From NCBI GenBank assembly GCA_030066475.1, contig JASJBO010000358.1, positions 1 to 7,512 on the forward strand: a stretch of DNA of 7,512 nucleotides. Reading direction: 5' to 3'. The stretch is from Myxococcota bacterium (lineage in GTDB: Bacteria; Myxococcota_A; UBA9160; PR03). Below are positions 5,818 to 7,512 of the stretch, one piece after another. The notes under the pieces were generated by a model. The model made no database searches. It saw nothing but the letters and a program-made list of their open reading frames with translations, and was not told where the DNA came from. Both the position numbers and the translations under genes were made by a program. The stretch's first letter is position 1, and each line of letters opens with the position of its first letter.

Positions 5818-7512
5818 CTACGGGTCCCCGGCCGGCGGCTCGAGCTCGAGCTCCAGGGCCTTCTGCTGTCGCTGGCGACCCATCTGGAGGTAGAGCTCGG
5901 TCTCGACGGCGCGGGCCCGCAGCTCGACCTCGAGCTCCCGCACGCGCGCCTCGAGCGCCGCGGCCTCCTCGGGTGTGGCGGGCTCGCGCCGATCGAAGAC
6001 GATGCGGCGCTCGGCACGCGCGACGCCGCCGCGCGCGCCGCGCGCGGTCACGCGGATCACGTTCTCGCCCGGGACGAGGGACACGAACGCGTCGAAGGAG
6101 CCGTCGGGAAAGACGCGGGTGGCCCGGGCGGACTGGCCCGAGGTCGCGTTCACGATCTCCACGCCGGCGACCTCGGCGAGGTCGATGCGCGGCAGCTCCT
6201 GCACCACCTCGCCGGGCGTGTCGAGGCGCAGATGCGAGCCGCCGGTGAGGGCGGCCATCTGCACGAAGGCGTCCTCGTCCTCGCTCTCGGGTGCGTTGGG
6301 GTCGTCCGCGAGCCCGAGACCGAAGGTGTGGATCCGGACCGAGGACGCGGCCGCCTCGCGCGCCGCCTCGAGCGCCTCGCGCGCCGCCCGCTCCTCGGAG
6401 CCCGGAAAGGTGGGGTAGCCGTCCGACAGGAACAGGATCACGCGCTGCGGAGCGTCCGGCTCGCCCTCGCTCGCGGCGACGAGGGCCTCGGTGGCGAGGC
6501 GGATGGCGGCGGCGAAGTTGGTGTAGCCCGAGCTGAAGCCTTCCCCGAGCTGGTCCAGCAGCTCGGAGAAGGTCTCGCGGTCGCTCCCCACCGAGGCGTT
6601 CAGCCGGCTTCCGTCGGAGAAGGTGACGAGCCCGATGCGGGTGCGCTCGGGATCGAGGGCGTCGACGAGCCGCCGGGTGGCGACGAGCTCCGCCGCGAGC
6701 ACGGTGTCACCCGGGTCGCTGCACATGTGGCGCGGGTTGAAGCTGCGCCAGAGATCGACCCGACGCCGCCCCCGGCCGACGCGCCCGTCCTCGTCGACGT
6801 CGATGCCCGACGCCCACGCGGTGCTGCCCGACGTGTCGATCACGATGGCGACGTCGTAGGCGCGCGAGCGGTGCACACCGGCCCAGCCCTCGACCTCGAC
6901 CCAGGGGACGAACTCCTCGCGCACGCCCGCCTCGGGCGCCTTCACCTCGAGGAAGACCTCCTCCGTCGGCACCAGCGCACGGGCGGGCTCGAGCGACGCG
7001 ACCTCGGGCAGCTCCAGCTCAGGGACGACCTCGCCCGGCGCGGGAGCGAGGGACGCCTGGAGCGGCTCCGCGTCCCCGGACGGCGGCGGGCTCGCGAGCG
7101 GCAGCAGTCCCACCCGGCGATTCGGGTAGTCGAAGCGCACCCGGAAGCGGCGCAGGAACGCATTGCCGAGGAGCGCCTGGTCGGCTCCCGCCACGTTCGT
7201 GACCCGGTAGGAGGAGCCCTCGCGCAGCGCGACGGCGAGGGTCGGCCCGTCGATCGCGTGCCCTCCGACCTCGACCCGCTCGAGCCGCGTCAGCGCCGCG
7301 CGGGCGTCCCCGTAGAGGTTGCGGAACGTCACGGACGCGACCGGGTCGAACTCGATGCCGAGCGCGCGCGCCCGCTCCTCCGAGAGCACGAGGTCGGAGG
7401 GCGCGCCCGTGTCCATCAGGAACCACGCCGAGCCCGAGCCGAGCGCGATCTCGACGGCCGGGCGGCGGTTCGTGAGTCGCATCGGCACGACGATCTCGCC
7501 GGGCTCCGCCGT
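5818..7512 (-). CDS. Retropepsin-like / VWA domain protein, 5' end outside window
   Basis: The gene is partial: the frame stays open to the window edge. Eight residues upstream of the GTG at 7488 continue the first strand of a retropepsin fold, so the true start, and any signal peptide, lies beyond 7512. Residues are numbered from 7488. Residues 1-130 resemble a retropepsin-like aspartic protease half, with FLMDTGAPSD (Asp26) and the late LLGNAFLRRF motif. Residues 130-200 are an acidic, Pro-rich linker. Residues 210-430 form a von Willebrand A domain with a complete MIDAS: D218, S220, S222, T323 and D356. It is interrupted by a calcium-loop-like DVDEDGRV (230-237). A beta-rich, Ig-like segment (440-500) and a charged coiled coil (505-550) end the protein. 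No membrane helix is visible. The role is unknown; the make-up suggests an exported, metal-dependent binding protein with possible peptidase activity. Confidence 0.85.
   Translation of the reverse strand, partial: TAEPGEIVVPMRLTNRRPAVEIALGSGSAWFLMDTGAPSDLVLSEERARALGIEFDPVASVTFRNLYGDARAALTRLERVEVGGHAIDGPTLAVALREGSSYRVTNVAGADQALLGNAFLRRFRVRFDYPNRRVGLLPLASPPPSGDAEPLQASLAPAPGEVVPELELPEVASLEPARALVPTEEVFLEVKAPEAGVREEFVPWVEVEGWAGVHRSRAYDVAIVIDTSGSTAWASGIDVDEDGRVGRGRRRVDLWRSFNPRHMCSDPGDTVLAAELVATRRLVDALDPERTRIGLVTFSDGSRLNASVGSDRETFSELLDQLGEGFSSGYTNFAAAIRLATEALVAASEGEPDAPQRVILFLSDGYPTFPGSEERAAREALEAAREAAASSVRIHTFGLGLADDPNAPESEDEDAFVQMAALTGGSHLRLDTPGEVVQELPRIDLAEVAGVEIVNATSGQSARATRVFPDGSFDAFVSLVPGENVIRVTARGARGGVARAERRIVFDRREPATPEEAAALEARVRELEVELRARAVETELYLQMGRQRQQKALELELEPPAGDP

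Overview
The window is very GC-rich DNA (about 75% G+C in sampled coding lines) with tightly packed genes, small intergenic gaps, a sigma-54 enhancer-binding regulator and GTG starts. This fits a high-GC Gram-negative bacterium of proteobacterial, myxobacterial or 'deltaproteobacterial' type. No rRNA, tRNA, IS element, phage gene or CRISPR array is visible, so the lineage cannot be fixed.

Left half (1-4187): a self-contained regulatory module. A GAF / AAA+ (GAFTGA) / Fis-type activator (125-1714, minus) lies divergent to a two-gene operon (plus). The operon encodes a glutathione S-transferase (1921-2526) and, with a 1-base stop/start overlap, a 553-residue flavoprotein (2526-4187). That flavoprotein fuses PNPOx-like split barrels to a ferredoxin-NADP reductase-type FAD/NAD module. 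The 206-bp divergent region holds an AT-rich repeat cluster with a perfect dyad (1718-1778), likely the activator's enhancer and autoregulatory site. About 86 bp further on is a near-consensus -24/-12 sigma-54 promoter (1847-1862). The activator's GAF domain carries four closely spaced cysteines, a plausible redox, metal or electrophile sensor. I read the module as a sensed detoxification or redox-repair unit: signal, GAF(Cys4) activator, sigma-54 transcription, then GST plus flavin reductase.

Middle (4201-5783): a second, distantly related GST (4201-4842, minus) of lower G+C converges on the operon, with 13 bp between the stops. Divergent from it is a stand-alone double-cupin protein (5049-5783, plus). 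The first cupin reproduces the metal-ligand spacing of the zinc-binding cupin of the anti-sigma factor ChrR; the second has lost its ligands. No ECF sigma factor or anti-sigma domain is adjacent.

Right end (5818-7512, minus): a large gene cut by the window edge. It combines a retropepsin-like domain (DTGA), a von Willebrand A domain with an intact MIDAS and a calcium-loop-like insert, a beta-rich segment and a C-terminal coiled coil. It is probably exported, but its N-terminus is outside the window.

The first 124 bp downstream of the regulator hold no gene, only short degenerate 10-bp repeats bounded by an 11-bp inverted repeat.
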